Positions 1-9,041 are shown, counted from the stretch's first letter. The stretch is DNA of 55,384 nucleotides from Candidatus Nitrosopumilus sp. (GCA_014384555.1 JACNFR010000040.1:1-55384); one strand, 5' to 3'. The notes: generated from the sequence alone by a model not told the origin. Numbers and translations are program-made.

Positions 1-56
1 TGGGTGGAATGCCACCTGGAATGGGTGGAATGCCTGATATGGGCGGAATGATGTAG
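1..56 (+). CDS. Thermosome (group II chaperonin) subunit, C-terminal tail only
   Basis: Reading from base 3, the fragment encodes a Gly-Gly-Met/Pro repeat tail that ends in Met-Met and a TAG stop at 54-56. Such GGM-rich tails are typical of archaeal thermosome subunits, where they project into the folding chamber. Only about 17 residues lie in the window, so the assignment depends on the tail alone. The gene body lies upstream of the window. Confidence 0.7.
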   Translation, partial: GGMPPGMGGMPDMGGMM

Positions 57-108
57 ATTATTTTGAAAATTTCAAAACTTTAATTGCTAATTTTATTTAC
101 AAAAAATA

Positions 109-387
109 TTGAATAAAACATCTACCAAAATGCTCACTGGTTTCAAATACATTTACCTAGTTGCATTTTTTGCATTGCTTGCAGGATTCTTCCATCCACT
201 TATCACTAACACAAGTTTTGATGGAGTAATTATTGGTGTATTGATATTATTTGTAGGACTTGCAGGAGGGGTTTTACTATACAGAGCTGCAACATCTGAA
301 AATAAAAGAGCAATATTTCTTGGAGGTGGATTTGCTTTAATGTCTATTTCATTATATTATATTTTTCAATTAACTGGAAGAGTCTAA
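109..387 (+). CDS. Small three-helix membrane protein, unknown function
   Basis: This 92-residue protein has three hydrophobic stretches, at roughly residues 10-28, 36-57 and 70-88, with short polar links, so it should be an integral membrane protein. No catalytic motif is visible. The listed start is TTG; an ATG at 130 would give a protein seven residues shorter and is equally plausible. It follows the thermosome gene by about 50 bases and is convergent with glutamine synthetase, overlapping its stop by four bases. I do not recognise a family. Confidence 0.6.
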   Translation: MNKTSTKMLTGFKYIYLVAFFALLAGFFHPLITNTSFDGVIIGVLILFVGLAGGVLLYRAATSENKRAIFLGGGFALMSISLYYIFQLTGRV

Positions 388-1856
388 ACATCAAAGTATA
401 GGTAAAATTCGTGTGGGTGTGGTCTAATGGCTATCTCACGTTGATCTCTTCTTTCTAATTCTATAATTTTGTCAATTACATCATTTGTATAAATTGGATT
501 AAGGAATTTTCTATCACTTTCTAACTCATCTAATGCTTCACCAAGACTTTTCGGAAGAACACCAATTCCTCTTTTTGCCCTGTCTGATTTTGTCATTTTG
601 AAAATATCATCACGAACTTGATCTCCAGGATCCATCTTTTTCTTAACTCCATCCATGCCTGCTGCAGTTACGGCTGCAAATACAAGATATGGATTTGATG
701 AAGGATCTGGTGCTCTAAATTCAAGTCTTTTAAGATTAGAATAATTCTTTCCCTTGAGATGTTTTGGAACTCTAACTATTGCAGAACGATTTCCAGAACT
801 CCAAGCAATATATGCAGGTGCTTCATATCCTGGTACTAGTCTATGATATGAGTTAGTTGTTGGGTTACCTATTGCAGAAAGTGCTTTTGCGTGGTTGATT
901 ATACCGCCACAGAAATATCTTCCAAGTTGACTTAATTCAATCTCATCATCTGGATCATAAAATGCATTTTCATTTCCTTTCCATAAACTAACATTCACGT
1001 GCATACCAGAACCAGAATCCATTGCAATTGGTTTAGGCATCATTGTTGCAACTTTTCCATATTTTTGTGCAACATTTCTAATAACATATTTGTAAGATTG
1101 TGCGGCATCTGCAGCATTTGTCATGTAATCATATTTGATATCAATCTCACATTGTCCTGCAGTTGCAACTTCGTGATGATGATTGTCACATAAAATTCCA
1201 AAATTTTTGTTTAATATATTCACACATTCATTTCTATAAGGTGTCAGAGTATCAGCTGGAGTACTTGGATAGTATCCTTCTTGCAATCCCATTGGATAAC
1301 CATCTCCTGATTGACTCCATGGAGCTTCTTTTGATTCAATTGAATATGACTGGCCCTTGTAAGGTGTTAGAACATCCCAATGTACTTTATCAAATACAAA
1401 GAATTCAACTTCTGGTCCCCATGTACTATAATCATATCCTTGAGTTTTGATATATTCTTCAGCTTTTTGAGAAATTCCTCTTGGATCTCTTGATAATCTT
1501 CCTCTATTTTCGCCCCAATAAACATCACATAGAAGTCTGGCAGTTTTATTTTCAGTTAGCCATGGAATTATTGCAAATGTATTTGGATCTGGTTTTAAAA
1601 GTAAATCTGAATCATCAATACTAGCAAATCCAATAATTGATGAACCATCTAGTTTTGGTAATCCATCACGCATCTGTTCAGGAGTAAATGTATTTGCTGA
1701 AATTGTGGTATGATGAAAGTGACCTGTTAAGCCTGTAAATTGTAGATCAATAAATTGAATATTTTCATGTTGAATTCTTGAGAAAACTTCGTCCGATGAA
1801 TATCCAATTTGGATTGCTTTACCGTGGCTGACTTTATATGGCAATTTATTCTTCAA
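384..1856 (-). CDS. glnA: Glutamine synthetase, type I (paralogue 1)
   Basis: The enzyme condenses glutamate, ammonia and ATP into glutamine, the main ammonium assimilation step, in a cytosolic dodecamer. The 490-residue protein shows all the family blocks: WGPEVEFF near 146-153, HHEVATAGQCEID near 227-239, the GSGMHVNVSLW metal and ATP loop near 282-292, NRSA near 356 and RLEFRAPDPSSNPY near 377-390. The MHxN pattern resembles the Bacillus-type loop. I see no adenylylation Tyr block like that of enterobacterial enzymes. The start is TTG at 1856, since no ATG precedes the N-terminal beta-grasp domain. It is divergent from the GINS gene. A second, diverged copy lies at 16588-18033. Confidence 0.95.
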   Translation of the reverse strand: MKNKLPYKVSHGKAIQIGYSSDEVFSRIQHENIQFIDLQFTGLTGHFHHTTISANTFTPEQMRDGLPKLDGSSIIGFASIDDSDLLLKPDPNTFAIIPWLTENKTARLLCDVYWGENRGRLSRDPRGISQKAEEYIKTQGYDYSTWGPEVEFFVFDKVHWDVLTPYKGQSYSIESKEAPWSQSGDGYPMGLQEGYYPSTPADTLTPYRNECVNILNKNFGILCDNHHHEVATAGQCEIDIKYDYMTNAADAAQSYKYVIRNVAQKYGKVATMMPKPIAMDSGSGMHVNVSLWKGNENAFYDPDDEIELSQLGRYFCGGIINHAKALSAIGNPTTNSYHRLVPGYEAPAYIAWSSGNRSAIVRVPKHLKGKNYSNLKRLEFRAPDPSSNPYLVFAAVTAAGMDGVKKKMDPGDQVRDDIFKMTKSDRAKRGIGVLPKSLGEALDELESDRKFLNPIYTNDVIDKIIELERRDQREIAIRPHPHEFYLYFDV

Positions 1857-1897
1857 TCAAACACAAATACATCAGCCATTTAAGGATTAGGTAAGAA

Positions 1898-2455
1898 ATG
1901 TCAGAATCAAATCAAATCGATATCAACTCTTTACACCATGCAGTTTTACGTGAAACTGAAAGTGATTCACTTTTAGAAATTGATCCAAGCTTTTACAGAA
2001 ATCTTGCTAATTTTATTGGAAATTTACAAAAACAAGAATTTGATGGTGTAGAAAATAAAATCAAAGATACTATGGTAGAAATGGTTATAGAATTAACATC
2101 ATTATTAATAAAAATTAGAATAGATAAAATTTCAAATTCACCTGATTTAGAAATCGGTTATCTTTTAGATGAGGAAAAGTTCATTTTAGATTCTCAAGAG
2201 GATCAAAAAGAAAGAATAGAAATGATTCTTTCAGCAACAATAAACGGAAAATCAAAATTCCTTGAATCTCTAGCTCAAAATCATAAAACTAAGAAAATTG
2301 TAATTAGATTTCTCAATGAAGTAGATGAAATCGTTGGTGCTGATCTTGAAAAATATGGACCTTTTAAAGCTGAAGATATAGCTACGATCCCATATGAGAA
2401 TGCTCAGGCTTTAATTGCAAAAAATATTGCAACTAAGGTTCATTTAGAAGATTAG
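1898..2455 (+). CDS. Archaeal GINS complex subunit (GINS51-type)
   Basis: GINS bridges the MCM helicase and Cdc45/RecJ-like factor in the archaeal replisome. The 185-residue protein has a helical N-terminal A domain and a small C-terminal B domain at about 133-183. The B domain shows the typical series of a hydrophobic strand, a VGADLEKYGPF turn, then a DIATIPYENAQALI helix. That order (A then B) fits the GINS51/Psf1-Sld5 class. The ATG start is 41 bases from the divergent glutamine synthetase start, so the two probably share a promoter region. Confidence rests on the C-terminal domain pattern. Confidence 0.8.
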   Translation: MSESNQIDINSLHHAVLRETESDSLLEIDPSFYRNLANFIGNLQKQEFDGVENKIKDTMVEMVIELTSLLIKIRIDKISNSPDLEIGYLLDEEKFILDSQEDQKERIEMILSATINGKSKFLESLAQNHKTKKIVIRFLNEVDEIVGADLEKYGPFKAEDIATIPYENAQALIAKNIATKVHLED

Positions 2456-2486
2456 ATAGAAATTATACCTCTTATCATCATAATAC

Positions 2487-2771
2487 ATGTCTCATACAGG
2501 TGTTGATGTAGTTGATTTTCTTTTTTACACAATTTATCCTGTAATTGGAATTTTTCTAGTGGAAGCTATTAGTAGAGTTGTAAAAGCTCCAAAATGGATA
2601 AAATTATGGACACAAGCAATTGTGTCTATTGGTTTTGGAATTTATTATTGGTTTATTCTACCTGCACCACAAAACTTTCCGTTAACTGCCATGGTTATGT
2701 TTGCACTTGCTATTGCTTTAATTTACCAAGGAAGACGAGCAAAAATTTCTCCTGACAAAAGTCCATATTAA
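2487..2771 (+). CDS. Small membrane protein, unknown function
   Basis: This 94-residue protein has about three hydrophobic helices, at roughly residues 9-27, 39-56 and 63-80, and a basic C-terminal tail (GRRAKISPDKSPY). It has no recognisable motif. It follows the GINS gene by 31 bases on the same strand and may be cotranscribed with it. It is convergent with the AN1 zinc-finger gene, with only two bases between stops. Confidence 0.6.
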   Translation: MSHTGVDVVDFLFYTIYPVIGIFLVEAISRVVKAPKWIKLWTQAIVSIGFGIYYWFILPAPQNFPLTAMVMFALAIALIYQGRRAKISPDKSPY

Positions 2772-2773
2772 TT

Positions 2774-2995
2774 TTAAAATCTTCCAAAAATTCGTTTTAA
2801 AATGTTTGGCTTGTTTCGTCCACCATCGCGGATAATTTTTTTTTCACCAAATCTTTTAGCTCTAATTTGACTAAGCTTTACACATCTGTGTTCTTCAGGA
2901 AGTCTATGTTCTGCACAAAAAGGATCTTTGCAATAATTACAATGAAAAGGCATATCAGTTAAATCTCCACAATAAGCGCATTTTTCAGATTGCAT
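2774..2995 (-). CDS. AN1-type zinc finger protein
   Basis: The 73-residue protein is almost entirely an AN1 zinc finger. Residues 6-38 show CxxC, then a pair of CxxC/CxEH elements and a final HRC, the Cys/His set that binds two zinc ions in eukaryotic stress proteins. A basic tail with KKIIRDGGR and KRIFGRF follows and could contact nucleic acid or a ribosome. Stand-alone AN1 proteins of this size are common in archaea but their role is not established. It is divergent from the SDR gene. Confidence 0.85.
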   Translation of the reverse strand: MQSEKCAYCGDLTDMPFHCNYCKDPFCAEHRLPEEHRCVKLSQIRAKRFGEKKIIRDGGRNKPNILKRIFGRF

Positions 2996-3102
2996 ATTTT
3001 GTAATACTATTTTTCATTTAATAAAGGTGCTAGAATTTTCTTGTAACTTCTTAATGTCTAAACATTTTTACAATGTTCAATTATAGTTTGTTTGAAGATT
3101 AG

Positions 3103-3843
3103 ATGATTAAAGACAAAGTTGCAATAATTACTGGAGCTAGTAGTGGTATTGGATTTGCTACTGCTTTGGCCTTATCAAAAGCAGGTGCAAAAGTTGCAAT
3201 AGGTGCTAGAAGAGTTGATCGATTAGAAGAGCTTGCAAAAAAAATTTTATCTGATGGTGGAGAAGTATTTTATCAAAAATTAGACGTAACACAAAGGTCT
3301 GAATGTGATAATTTTGCTAAAGCGGTTTTGGATAAATGGGATTCTATTGATATACTTGTAAATAATGCAGGTTTGATGCCTTTGAGCTTATTCAAAAGTC
3401 TCAAAGTTGATGAATGGGATAGAATGGTTGATGTGAATATTAAAGGAGTATTGTATTCTACAGGGGCTGTAATTTCCCATATGAAAGAAAAGAAATCAGG
3501 ACATATAGTTAATCTTTCATCAGTAGCAGGAAGAGTTGTTTTTGCTGGTGGTAGTGTTTATTGTGCAACTAAATTTGCCGTTGCAGCATTTACTGAAGGA
3601 TTAAGACAGGAATTTAGTGCTCGTTCTAACATTAGAGTTACCAGTATTGAACCCGGAGTTGTTGCAACAGAACTTAATGATACAATTACTGATGAATCAT
3701 TGAAAGGATTTGTAGAGAATGCTAAGAAGATGGAAGCATTGCAAGCAGAAGACATTGCAAATGCAATTTTGTATGCAGTTGATTCACCACCACATGTTAA
3801 TGTAAATGAAATTTTGATACGACCGACAACTCAACCGCTTTAA
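3103..3843 (+). CDS. Short-chain dehydrogenase/reductase
   Basis: This is a classical 246-residue SDR, an NAD(P)-dependent oxidoreductase. The cofactor motif TGASSGIG lies at 10-17, a GARR segment near 37-40 suggests NADP preference, NNAG is near 87-90, and the catalytic Ser and YCATK lie near 139-157. The substrate cannot be told from sequence; the closest general type is the YdfG-like serine/hydroxy-acid dehydrogenase group. It ends one base before the flavoprotein gene, so the two are surely cotranscribed. Confidence 0.9.
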   Translation: MIKDKVAIITGASSGIGFATALALSKAGAKVAIGARRVDRLEELAKKILSDGGEVFYQKLDVTQRSECDNFAKAVLDKWDSIDILVNNAGLMPLSLFKSLKVDEWDRMVDVNIKGVLYSTGAVISHMKEKKSGHIVNLSSVAGRVVFAGGSVYCATKFAVAAFTEGLRQEFSARSNIRVTSIEPGVVATELNDTITDESLKGFVENAKKMEALQAEDIANAILYAVDSPPHVNVNEILIRPTTQPL

Positions 3844-3844
3844 G

Positions 3845-4993
3845 TTGACAAATATTCCACACGTTGTAATTTTAGGAGGAGGATTTGGTGGGCTCTCAGC
3901 TGCAAATGAACTAAGAAACACATTACCATCATCACAAGTAAAAATCACTGTAATTGATAAAAAAGACTGGTTTATGGTAGGATTTACAAAATTATGGATT
4001 ATAAATGGAACGCGTACTTTTGAAAATTCAACTGGATCATTAAACGAATTACAAAAAAAAGACATTGATTTCATTAAAGATGAAATTTTATCAATTAATT
4101 TTGAAAATAAAAATGTAAAAACAAAAACTAGAGAAATTTTATTTGATTTTTTAATTATTTCAATGGGTGCAGTATTGGCACCTCAAAAAATTCCTGGATT
4201 AGAACAAAATGGATTAAATCTTTATGATCACAATCAACTTTTAGAAATACGTGAAAAACTTGAGAGTATTGAATCTGGAAAAATCGCAATTTCTATTATG
4301 GGAATGCCTTACAAATGTCCTCCAGCACCATTTGAGGCTAGTTTATTGATAGATTCTATGCTTCGAAAACGAGGGGTTCGTGATTTTGTACAAATTGATT
4401 TTTACAGTCCTGCTCCTATTACTTTACCAGCTGCAGGACTTGAAGTTAGTAAACAAATTCTTGAACTAGTAAATTCTGAACAAATTGTTTTTCATAATTC
4501 ATGTAAAATAAAATCTGTTGAATCTAAAAAATTAATTTTTGAAGATAGTGAAGCTGATTTTGATATACTTTTAGCTATTCCACCACATATTGCTCCTAAA
4601 GTAATTTATGATTCTGGATTAGCTAAAGAATCTGAATTTATTCCAATAGATAGAGATTGTAAAACACCAATTGAAAATGTCTTTGCAGTAGGTGATGTAA
4701 CTAGTTTGACTGTTGCAGAAAAAATGGCAGTTCCAAAAGCAGGAATTTTTGCAGAAGGAGAAGGTATCACAGTAGCACAAAATATTATTGCAAAAATCCA
4801 ATCTAAAGAAGAATTTGCATTATTTGATGGGAAAGGTGGATGTTTTATTGAATCTGGCAGAGACACTGCATCTGTAATTGAAGTTGATATGTTTTCACAA
4901 TCAAAACCATTAACAAATCTTACAGAATCAACAACTGATAATCTTTCTAAAAAAATAGAATTTGAAAAAGAAAGACTTTCAAAATGGTTATAG
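3845..4993 (+). CDS. FAD/NAD(P)-dependent oxidoreductase, sulfide-quinone/flavocytochrome c type
   Basis: The 382-residue flavoprotein begins with the FAD dinucleotide-binding motif GGGFGG at about 8-13 and ends its second FAD contact with ENVFAVGDVTS. A central MPYKCPPAPFEA segment is typical of the sulfide:quinone reductase and flavocytochrome c sulfide dehydrogenase relatives, where the Cys lies close to the flavin. Whether sulfide is the donor is not shown, because a full redox-Cys pair is not obvious. The TTG start directly follows the SDR stop, indicating an operon. Confidence 0.85.
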   Translation: MTNIPHVVILGGGFGGLSAANELRNTLPSSQVKITVIDKKDWFMVGFTKLWIINGTRTFENSTGSLNELQKKDIDFIKDEILSINFENKNVKTKTREILFDFLIISMGAVLAPQKIPGLEQNGLNLYDHNQLLEIREKLESIESGKIAISIMGMPYKCPPAPFEASLLIDSMLRKRGVRDFVQIDFYSPAPITLPAAGLEVSKQILELVNSEQIVFHNSCKIKSVESKKLIFEDSEADFDILLAIPPHIAPKVIYDSGLAKESEFIPIDRDCKTPIENVFAVGDVTSLTVAEKMAVPKAGIFAEGEGITVAQNIIAKIQSKEEFALFDGKGGCFIESGRDTASVIEVDMFSQSKPLTNLTESTTDNLSKKIEFEKERLSKWL

Positions 4994-4994
4994 T

Positions 4995-5204
4995 TTATTC
5001 ATCTAAATCTTTACTTTTCGAAAGATGTTCTAAAATTGCTTTAACCCCTACATCTATTTCTTGATTATTCTTTGAAAGATTGAGTTTTTCTGGAATACTG
5101 TTTTTAAAATCTTCAGCTTCTGTTTCTATGCTTCTTCTTTGAACACAATCAAGATGATCTTGATCTGTAGCAGAAATCTTATGGCAAATATTACAAAGTT
5201 TCAT
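4995..5204 (-). CDS. Small Cys/His-containing protein, unknown
   Basis: This 69-residue protein starts MKLCNICHK and has DHLDC slightly further on, so the N-terminal 20 residues contain a possible CxxC-H-C zinc knuckle. The rest is charged and predicted helical. It is convergent with the flavoprotein gene with one base between stops, and tRNA-Pro begins 56 bases beyond its start on the other strand. I recognise no family. Confidence 0.6.
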   Translation of the reverse strand: MKLCNICHKISATDQDHLDCVQRRSIETEAEDFKNSIPEKLNLSKNNQEIDVGVKAILEHLSKSKDLDE

Positions 5205-5260
5205 TAATTTTGTTAATCAATAGGACGATTTAATAATTTCATTTTGTGCCTTTGAAGCGA

Positions 5261-5334
5261 GGGATCGTAGTCTAGCTTGGTATGATACTAGTCTGGGGGA
5301 CTAGTGGTCGCAGGTTCAAATCCTGCTGATCCCA
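5261..5334 (+). tRNA. tRNA-Pro (anticodon GGG)
   Basis: The 74-base gene folds as a cloverleaf. The acceptor stem pairs GGGATCG with TGATCCC, the anticodon stem pairs CTAGT with ACTAG around the loop CTGGGGG, and the T arm has GCAGG-TTCAAAT-CCTGC. The anticodon at positions 34-36 is GGG, reading proline CCC/CCU. No intron is needed to fold it, and the CCA end is not encoded. A T-rich stretch follows and the kinase gene ends on the opposite strand at 5335. Confidence 0.93.
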
Positions 5335-6096
5335 TTATAATTTTAGAATTTTGAGCAATTTTTCAAAATTTTCCCTTGATTTTTCTTGTTTGTATGATTT
5401 TAATGCTTCAATGATTTTTTCTTTGGAAGAATTTTTGTAAATTTTTTGAGCCTTTTTAGAAATTCCAGATCCAATAAAAAACGCTTGAGTGATTGATGTA
5501 ACATTAGATGGTTTTCTCTTTGTACTTGAACTTTCAAAATCAATTAGTGAAGATTTTGTTTTTCCCACAATAACATGTTTTGAAATATTACTTAATTCGC
5601 CATGATCAAATCCTATTTGATCTAATCTGTAACAATCTTCTAATACACTTCTTATTGTTAATTTTAATTTTTTTGCACTTCCAACTCCTTTTAACATTTC
5701 AATCCAATTACTGAATTTTTCTCCATCAAGGTATTCCATAACTAAGAAATTTTTACTAACATCAATCATTTTTGGACCCACTTTAACTGAATTAACTAAT
5801 TTTAACAACACTGCTTCATTTTTCATATCTTTTCTTGGAGAATCTGTTCTTCTAATTTTTAGGGCAACCTCTTTACCACTTTTCTTTGCAATTACTACAA
5901 CACCAACGTACCCCTTTCCTAAAATTGCTAAATTTCCAAGTGTAGTAGGACCAGTTAATAAAATTGATTTGATTTTTAATTTTTCTAATTCATTTATTCT
6001 TGATTTAATTTGACGATTGGTTGCATTTGGATATCCTATAATGTTTGAATATGGTTCTTCTAAAAATTTCTTAATTGAAATGAAGGAGTGTGCCAT
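5335..6096 (-). CDS. RIO-like Ser/Thr protein kinase (COG2112-type)
   Basis: This 253-residue protein is a minimal protein kinase. A short helical N-terminal segment precedes the glycine loop GKGYVGVV near 60-67. VALK with the ATP-binding Lys is at about 80, a HGELS catalytic loop is at about 165-169 (Glu where most kinases have Asp) and LIDFES at about 184-189 replaces DFG. Archaeal stand-alone kinases of this type are related to RIO/Bud32. It overlaps the CCA-enzyme gene by 26 bases as the last gene of a thpR-cca-kinase operon, which hints at a role in tRNA end metabolism. That role is inference. Confidence 0.8.
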   Translation of the reverse strand: MAHSFISIKKFLEEPYSNIIGYPNATNRQIKSRINELEKLKIKSILLTGPTTLGNLAILGKGYVGVVVIAKKSGKEVALKIRRTDSPRKDMKNEAVLLKLVNSVKVGPKMIDVSKNFLVMEYLDGEKFSNWIEMLKGVGSAKKLKLTIRSVLEDCYRLDQIGFDHGELSNISKHVIVGKTKSSLIDFESSSTKRKPSNVTSITQAFFIGSGISKKAQKIYKNSSKEKIIEALKSYKQEKSRENFEKLLKILKL

Positions 6097-7402
6097 CTAT
6101 TGAAATTAATTCAGCTGCTTCCTCTTTAATTGATTTGCTTAGATTGTTGTTTCCAACAGATATCTTGAAACCTCGTTTAAAATCACTCTGAAGACCTTTT
6201 GGTATGCCTACTTGAAGATTTTTCTTTAAAAATTCTTTCATGAAATTCACTGCATTAACATGATCTCGTTTTTCTAAGGAAATTATTTTTTTATTATTTC
6301 CTACCCATACCAATTCTGCATTTTTGAGATTTTTAGCAATGAAGCTATGAGTGCTATCTTCTCTGAAAAATTCTGGTCCACTTTTGGAATAGATTTCACT
6401 GATTTTGGTAGACTCTAAAAAGAACAAAAGATAGGCTTCTTTTTGTTGATCTGTGTGAGATTTACTTCTTAATACAGTGAACCCTCCTATTTCTAACTGA
6501 GTCGACAATGTTGAAGTTGCTCTCTTGATTTGTCCCCAGATAATATCTGGACTTCTAGCTTTGAAATCAAATTTTACAACCAATAAATTATTCCAAAATT
6601 GATTTGATATTTTTGATTTTTTAATCTTGAAAAATCCTAAACTTGGTTTTTGTCTAAATGCTCTTGAAACAAGAACAAATTTTCCAATATTTTCATCAGA
6701 AATAGCAGCAGCTAAATTCCGATTACTATCTATGGGATCAATCACTATAATTGATGTATCAAATTTTTTAGTTGTTTTTCCAATGATTTGATTTTCACTA
6801 ATTTTTGAAATTGATTTAATTAAATTTTCAAAACTTCCAAATTCCAAAATCAAAACTTCTGAAATATATCCACTAAATCCTTGTTTTGCTATTTCTGCAC
6901 CATAAATTCCATTTGACTTTAGAAATGTTTTCAAAACTCGTACTTCGTTTCTCATTTTTGGTGTTAATGATTTTTCCATAAATTTTGTATGAAATGGTGA
7001 TCTATCTGCAGCACTTTTCCATTCTCCAATTTTTACATCATAACAGGGTACAACATTGATCTTGGTATTTTTAATTTTAGCCTCAACATATGGGTGTTGA
7101 GAATATCTAACATAAGGAGAATATTTTTTCAATGAATCAAATCCAATTTTTTTAGAAATTTTCTCAAATTTTTCTTCAGATATATTTTTTTTAAATTTAA
7201 TAAAAATATCTACATCTGCATCTTTAGTTAACCAAGTTCCTTTAGCAAATGAACCGCCGAATTCTAATCCTACCACTTCTGAATATTTTTTAATTTCTTT
7301 TTCAACTAAGCTAAAAGCTATTTCTGCAATTTGCTTCTTTGATTTTTCTATTATTTTTGAAGGTATTACAGTTTTAGAAACTTTTGAAATTATTAGATTC
7401 AT
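6071..7402 (-). CDS. cca: CCA-adding tRNA nucleotidyltransferase, archaeal class I
   Basis: The enzyme builds or repairs the 3' CCA of tRNA using CTP and ATP without a nucleic acid template. The 443-residue protein has the class I nucleotidyltransferase signature GGSFAKGT at 49-56 followed by DADVDIF at 61-67, whose two Asp residues bind metal. The middle and C-terminal regions match the length of archaeal CCA enzymes. The tRNA genes in the window do not encode CCA, so the enzyme is needed. Its start overlaps the end of thpR by four bases (ATGA). Confidence 0.93.
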   Translation of the reverse strand: MNLIISKVSKTVIPSKIIEKSKKQIAEIAFSLVEKEIKKYSEVVGLEFGGSFAKGTWLTKDADVDIFIKFKKNISEEKFEKISKKIGFDSLKKYSPYVRYSQHPYVEAKIKNTKINVVPCYDVKIGEWKSAADRSPFHTKFMEKSLTPKMRNEVRVLKTFLKSNGIYGAEIAKQGFSGYISEVLILEFGSFENLIKSISKISENQIIGKTTKKFDTSIIVIDPIDSNRNLAAAISDENIGKFVLVSRAFRQKPSLGFFKIKKSKISNQFWNNLLVVKFDFKARSPDIIWGQIKRATSTLSTQLEIGGFTVLRSKSHTDQQKEAYLLFFLESTKISEIYSKSGPEFFREDSTHSFIAKNLKNAELVWVGNNKKIISLEKRDHVNAVNFMKEFLKKNLQVGIPKGLQSDFKRGFKISVGNNNLSKSIKEEAAELISIDGTLLHFN

Positions 7403-7941
7403 TTTTTTGCATTAACCTCCACTAAATCTGAATAAATTGGTCCATTTGCAGTAAGCATACTTTTTTTCAATTTAAAATTTGACACCTTTTGTATTCCAAA
7501 ATTTTCCATTTTATGATTTTTCAATTCTCCTGATATATCTCCAATCTTCTTTTTAATTCTAAATACTGTGATATGAGGTTTGAATGGTTTATCTGAAAAA
7601 AATCCTAGTGGTTCTAACACTTTTTCCACTTTTTTGGATAGTTGAATTAACATATTTCCTCCAATTTCATCGGCTCCGACCCAGATCACTCTTGGAAATT
7701 TGGGTTTAGGAAATGCCCCGATTCCTTTCAGATTAACATCAAAACTTGAAAATTCAATCGTTTTAAGAGATTGAATAATTTTTTCAGTAATTTCCTCTGA
7801 AATTTCCCCTAAAAATTGTAAAGTAAAATGCAGATTTTGCAATTCCACTGGCTTGCCATCGATATTGACTTTTTCTTGAAATTTTTTAATTGAATTAGTT
7901 ATGTCATTATTTGTAATTTCAATAGCTACAAAAATACGCAT
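7399..7941 (-). CDS. thpR: RNA 2',3'-cyclic phosphodiesterase (ThpR, 2'-5' RNA ligase family)
   Basis: This 180-residue 2H phosphoesterase carries the two HxT motifs of the family, LHFTLQFLGE at 37-46 and KPHITVFRIK at 121-130. These enzymes hydrolyse 2',3'-cyclic phosphate to a 2'-phosphate and can ligate tRNA halves in vitro. It is first in a tightly overlapping operon with the CCA enzyme and a RIO-like kinase. It is divergent from the P-loop kinase gene, with 69 bases between starts. Confidence 0.9.
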   Translation of the reverse strand: MRIFVAIEITNNDITNSIKKFQEKVNIDGKPVELQNLHFTLQFLGEISEEITEKIIQSLKTIEFSSFDVNLKGIGAFPKPKFPRVIWVGADEIGGNMLIQLSKKVEKVLEPLGFFSDKPFKPHITVFRIKKKIGDISGELKNHKMENFGIQKVSNFKLKKSMLTANGPIYSDLVEVNAKK

Positions 7942-8010
7942 TATAATATTTTTTGAAGTATGTTTATAATAATTTCCGGTAACTTCATAGACGACCCTTT
8001 TTTTTGATAT

Positions 8011-8562
8011 ATGTTGACGAAATTAATTGTATGTTTAACAGGAATGCCTGGAGCAGGTAAGTCTACTATTGCAGAAGGATTGCAATCTAAAGGCTATGAA
8101 ATAATCAATATGGGAAATACAGTAAGAGAAGAAGCTAAAAAAAGAAATTTAGAATCCACTAGAGAAAATTTAGGAAAACTAATGCTTGAGCTTAGAGAGA
8201 AAAATGGCCCTGGTGCAATAGCTGAATTAGTTAAACCACAAATCGAATCTTCAACTTCAAATGTGATTTTAATTGATGGAGTTAGATCTAATGATGAAAT
8301 TCAAGTATTAAAAAAATATGGCATGGTAAAATTATTAGCAGTACATGCATCAACAGATACTAGATTTGATTTTTTACAAAAAAGGGGGAGATCAGATGAT
8401 CCACAAACAAAAGAACACTTTGAAGAAAGAGATAATCGTGAACTAGGTGTTGGTATAAGCAACTCTATTGCGTTATCTGATTATGCAATTTCAAATGTTG
8501 GTTTAACAAAAGAAGAATTAATTGAGCAAACTTTTAAAATTATTCAAAGTTGGGTAGAATGA
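8011..8562 (+). CDS. P-loop nucleotide kinase-like protein (UPF0200 family)
   Basis: The 183-residue protein opens with a Walker A loop, GMPGAGKST at 11-19, followed by an adenylate-kinase-like fold with VRSNDEIQ after the Walker B strand (VILIDG) and a lid-like KRGRSDD segment. This matches archaeal UPF0200 proteins, which resemble adenylate and dephospho-CoA kinases, but the substrate is not known to me. Its stop overlaps the next gene's ATG (ATGA). The next gene is UPF0201, a pairing I recall from other archaea such as Sulfolobus. Confidence 0.85.
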   Translation: MLTKLIVCLTGMPGAGKSTIAEGLQSKGYEIINMGNTVREEAKKRNLESTRENLGKLMLELREKNGPGAIAELVKPQIESSTSNVILIDGVRSNDEIQVLKKYGMVKLLAVHASTDTRFDFLQKRGRSDDPQTKEHFEERDNRELGVGISNSIALSDYAISNVGLTKEELIEQTFKIIQSWVE

Positions 8563-8957
8563 AAATTCCAAATATTAATTGTAAAATTGAAATGATATGT
8601 CCAGTAAATTTATCTGAAGATCCAGAAAAGGTCAAACAAGCAATTTCTAACATATTTCCATTTTCTGAAATAAAAAATGAAAATTTTTCAATTAAAGCAC
8701 AATCCAAAGAATTAAGATCTCTTGAAATCATTTATGATGAAATATTGTTAAATCAATCACAAAAAAGTTACACACGTAATTTAGAAGACAATTTAGATAA
8801 TGATACTACTTGGTTCTTTCTAAATAAACAAGCAGCATTTGTTAAAAAAGTAGTAATTTGTGATGAAACAGAAGAATCTCCATTAGGTCCAATTAAGGTA
8901 ATTTTGACTTCATCAAATATTGATGGAATTATTGATTGGATATCTTTTGCAAATTAA
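8559..8957 (+). CDS. UPF0201 family protein (predicted RNA-binding)
   Basis: This is a 132-residue protein counted from the ATG at 8559, which overlaps the upstream stop as ATGA; a TTG at 8550 would add three residues. The order of a beta strand (CKIEMICPV), a helix with DPEKVKQAI, a variable RS-rich middle and a late ESPLGPIKV segment matches the archaeal UPF0201 proteins assigned to an RNA-binding family. It is coupled to the UPF0200 kinase-like gene. The function is not established. Confidence 0.75.
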   Translation: MKIPNINCKIEMICPVNLSEDPEKVKQAISNIFPFSEIKNENFSIKAQSKELRSLEIIYDEILLNQSQKSYTRNLEDNLDNDTTWFFLNKQAAFVKKVVICDETEESPLGPIKVILTSSNIDGIIDWISFAN

Positions 8958-9041
8958 TGGAAACTAGCTAAGAAAATTCACTCCTTTTTGACTATTTTTT
9001 TTAGTTTGAATCTAAAATTCATTTTTTTGAATTATTATTTG

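Noticed and set aside
999-1450. Plus-strand frames inside the glutamine synthetase gene
   Set aside because: Cys- and His-rich frames antisense to a confidently identified gene; they have no start context.
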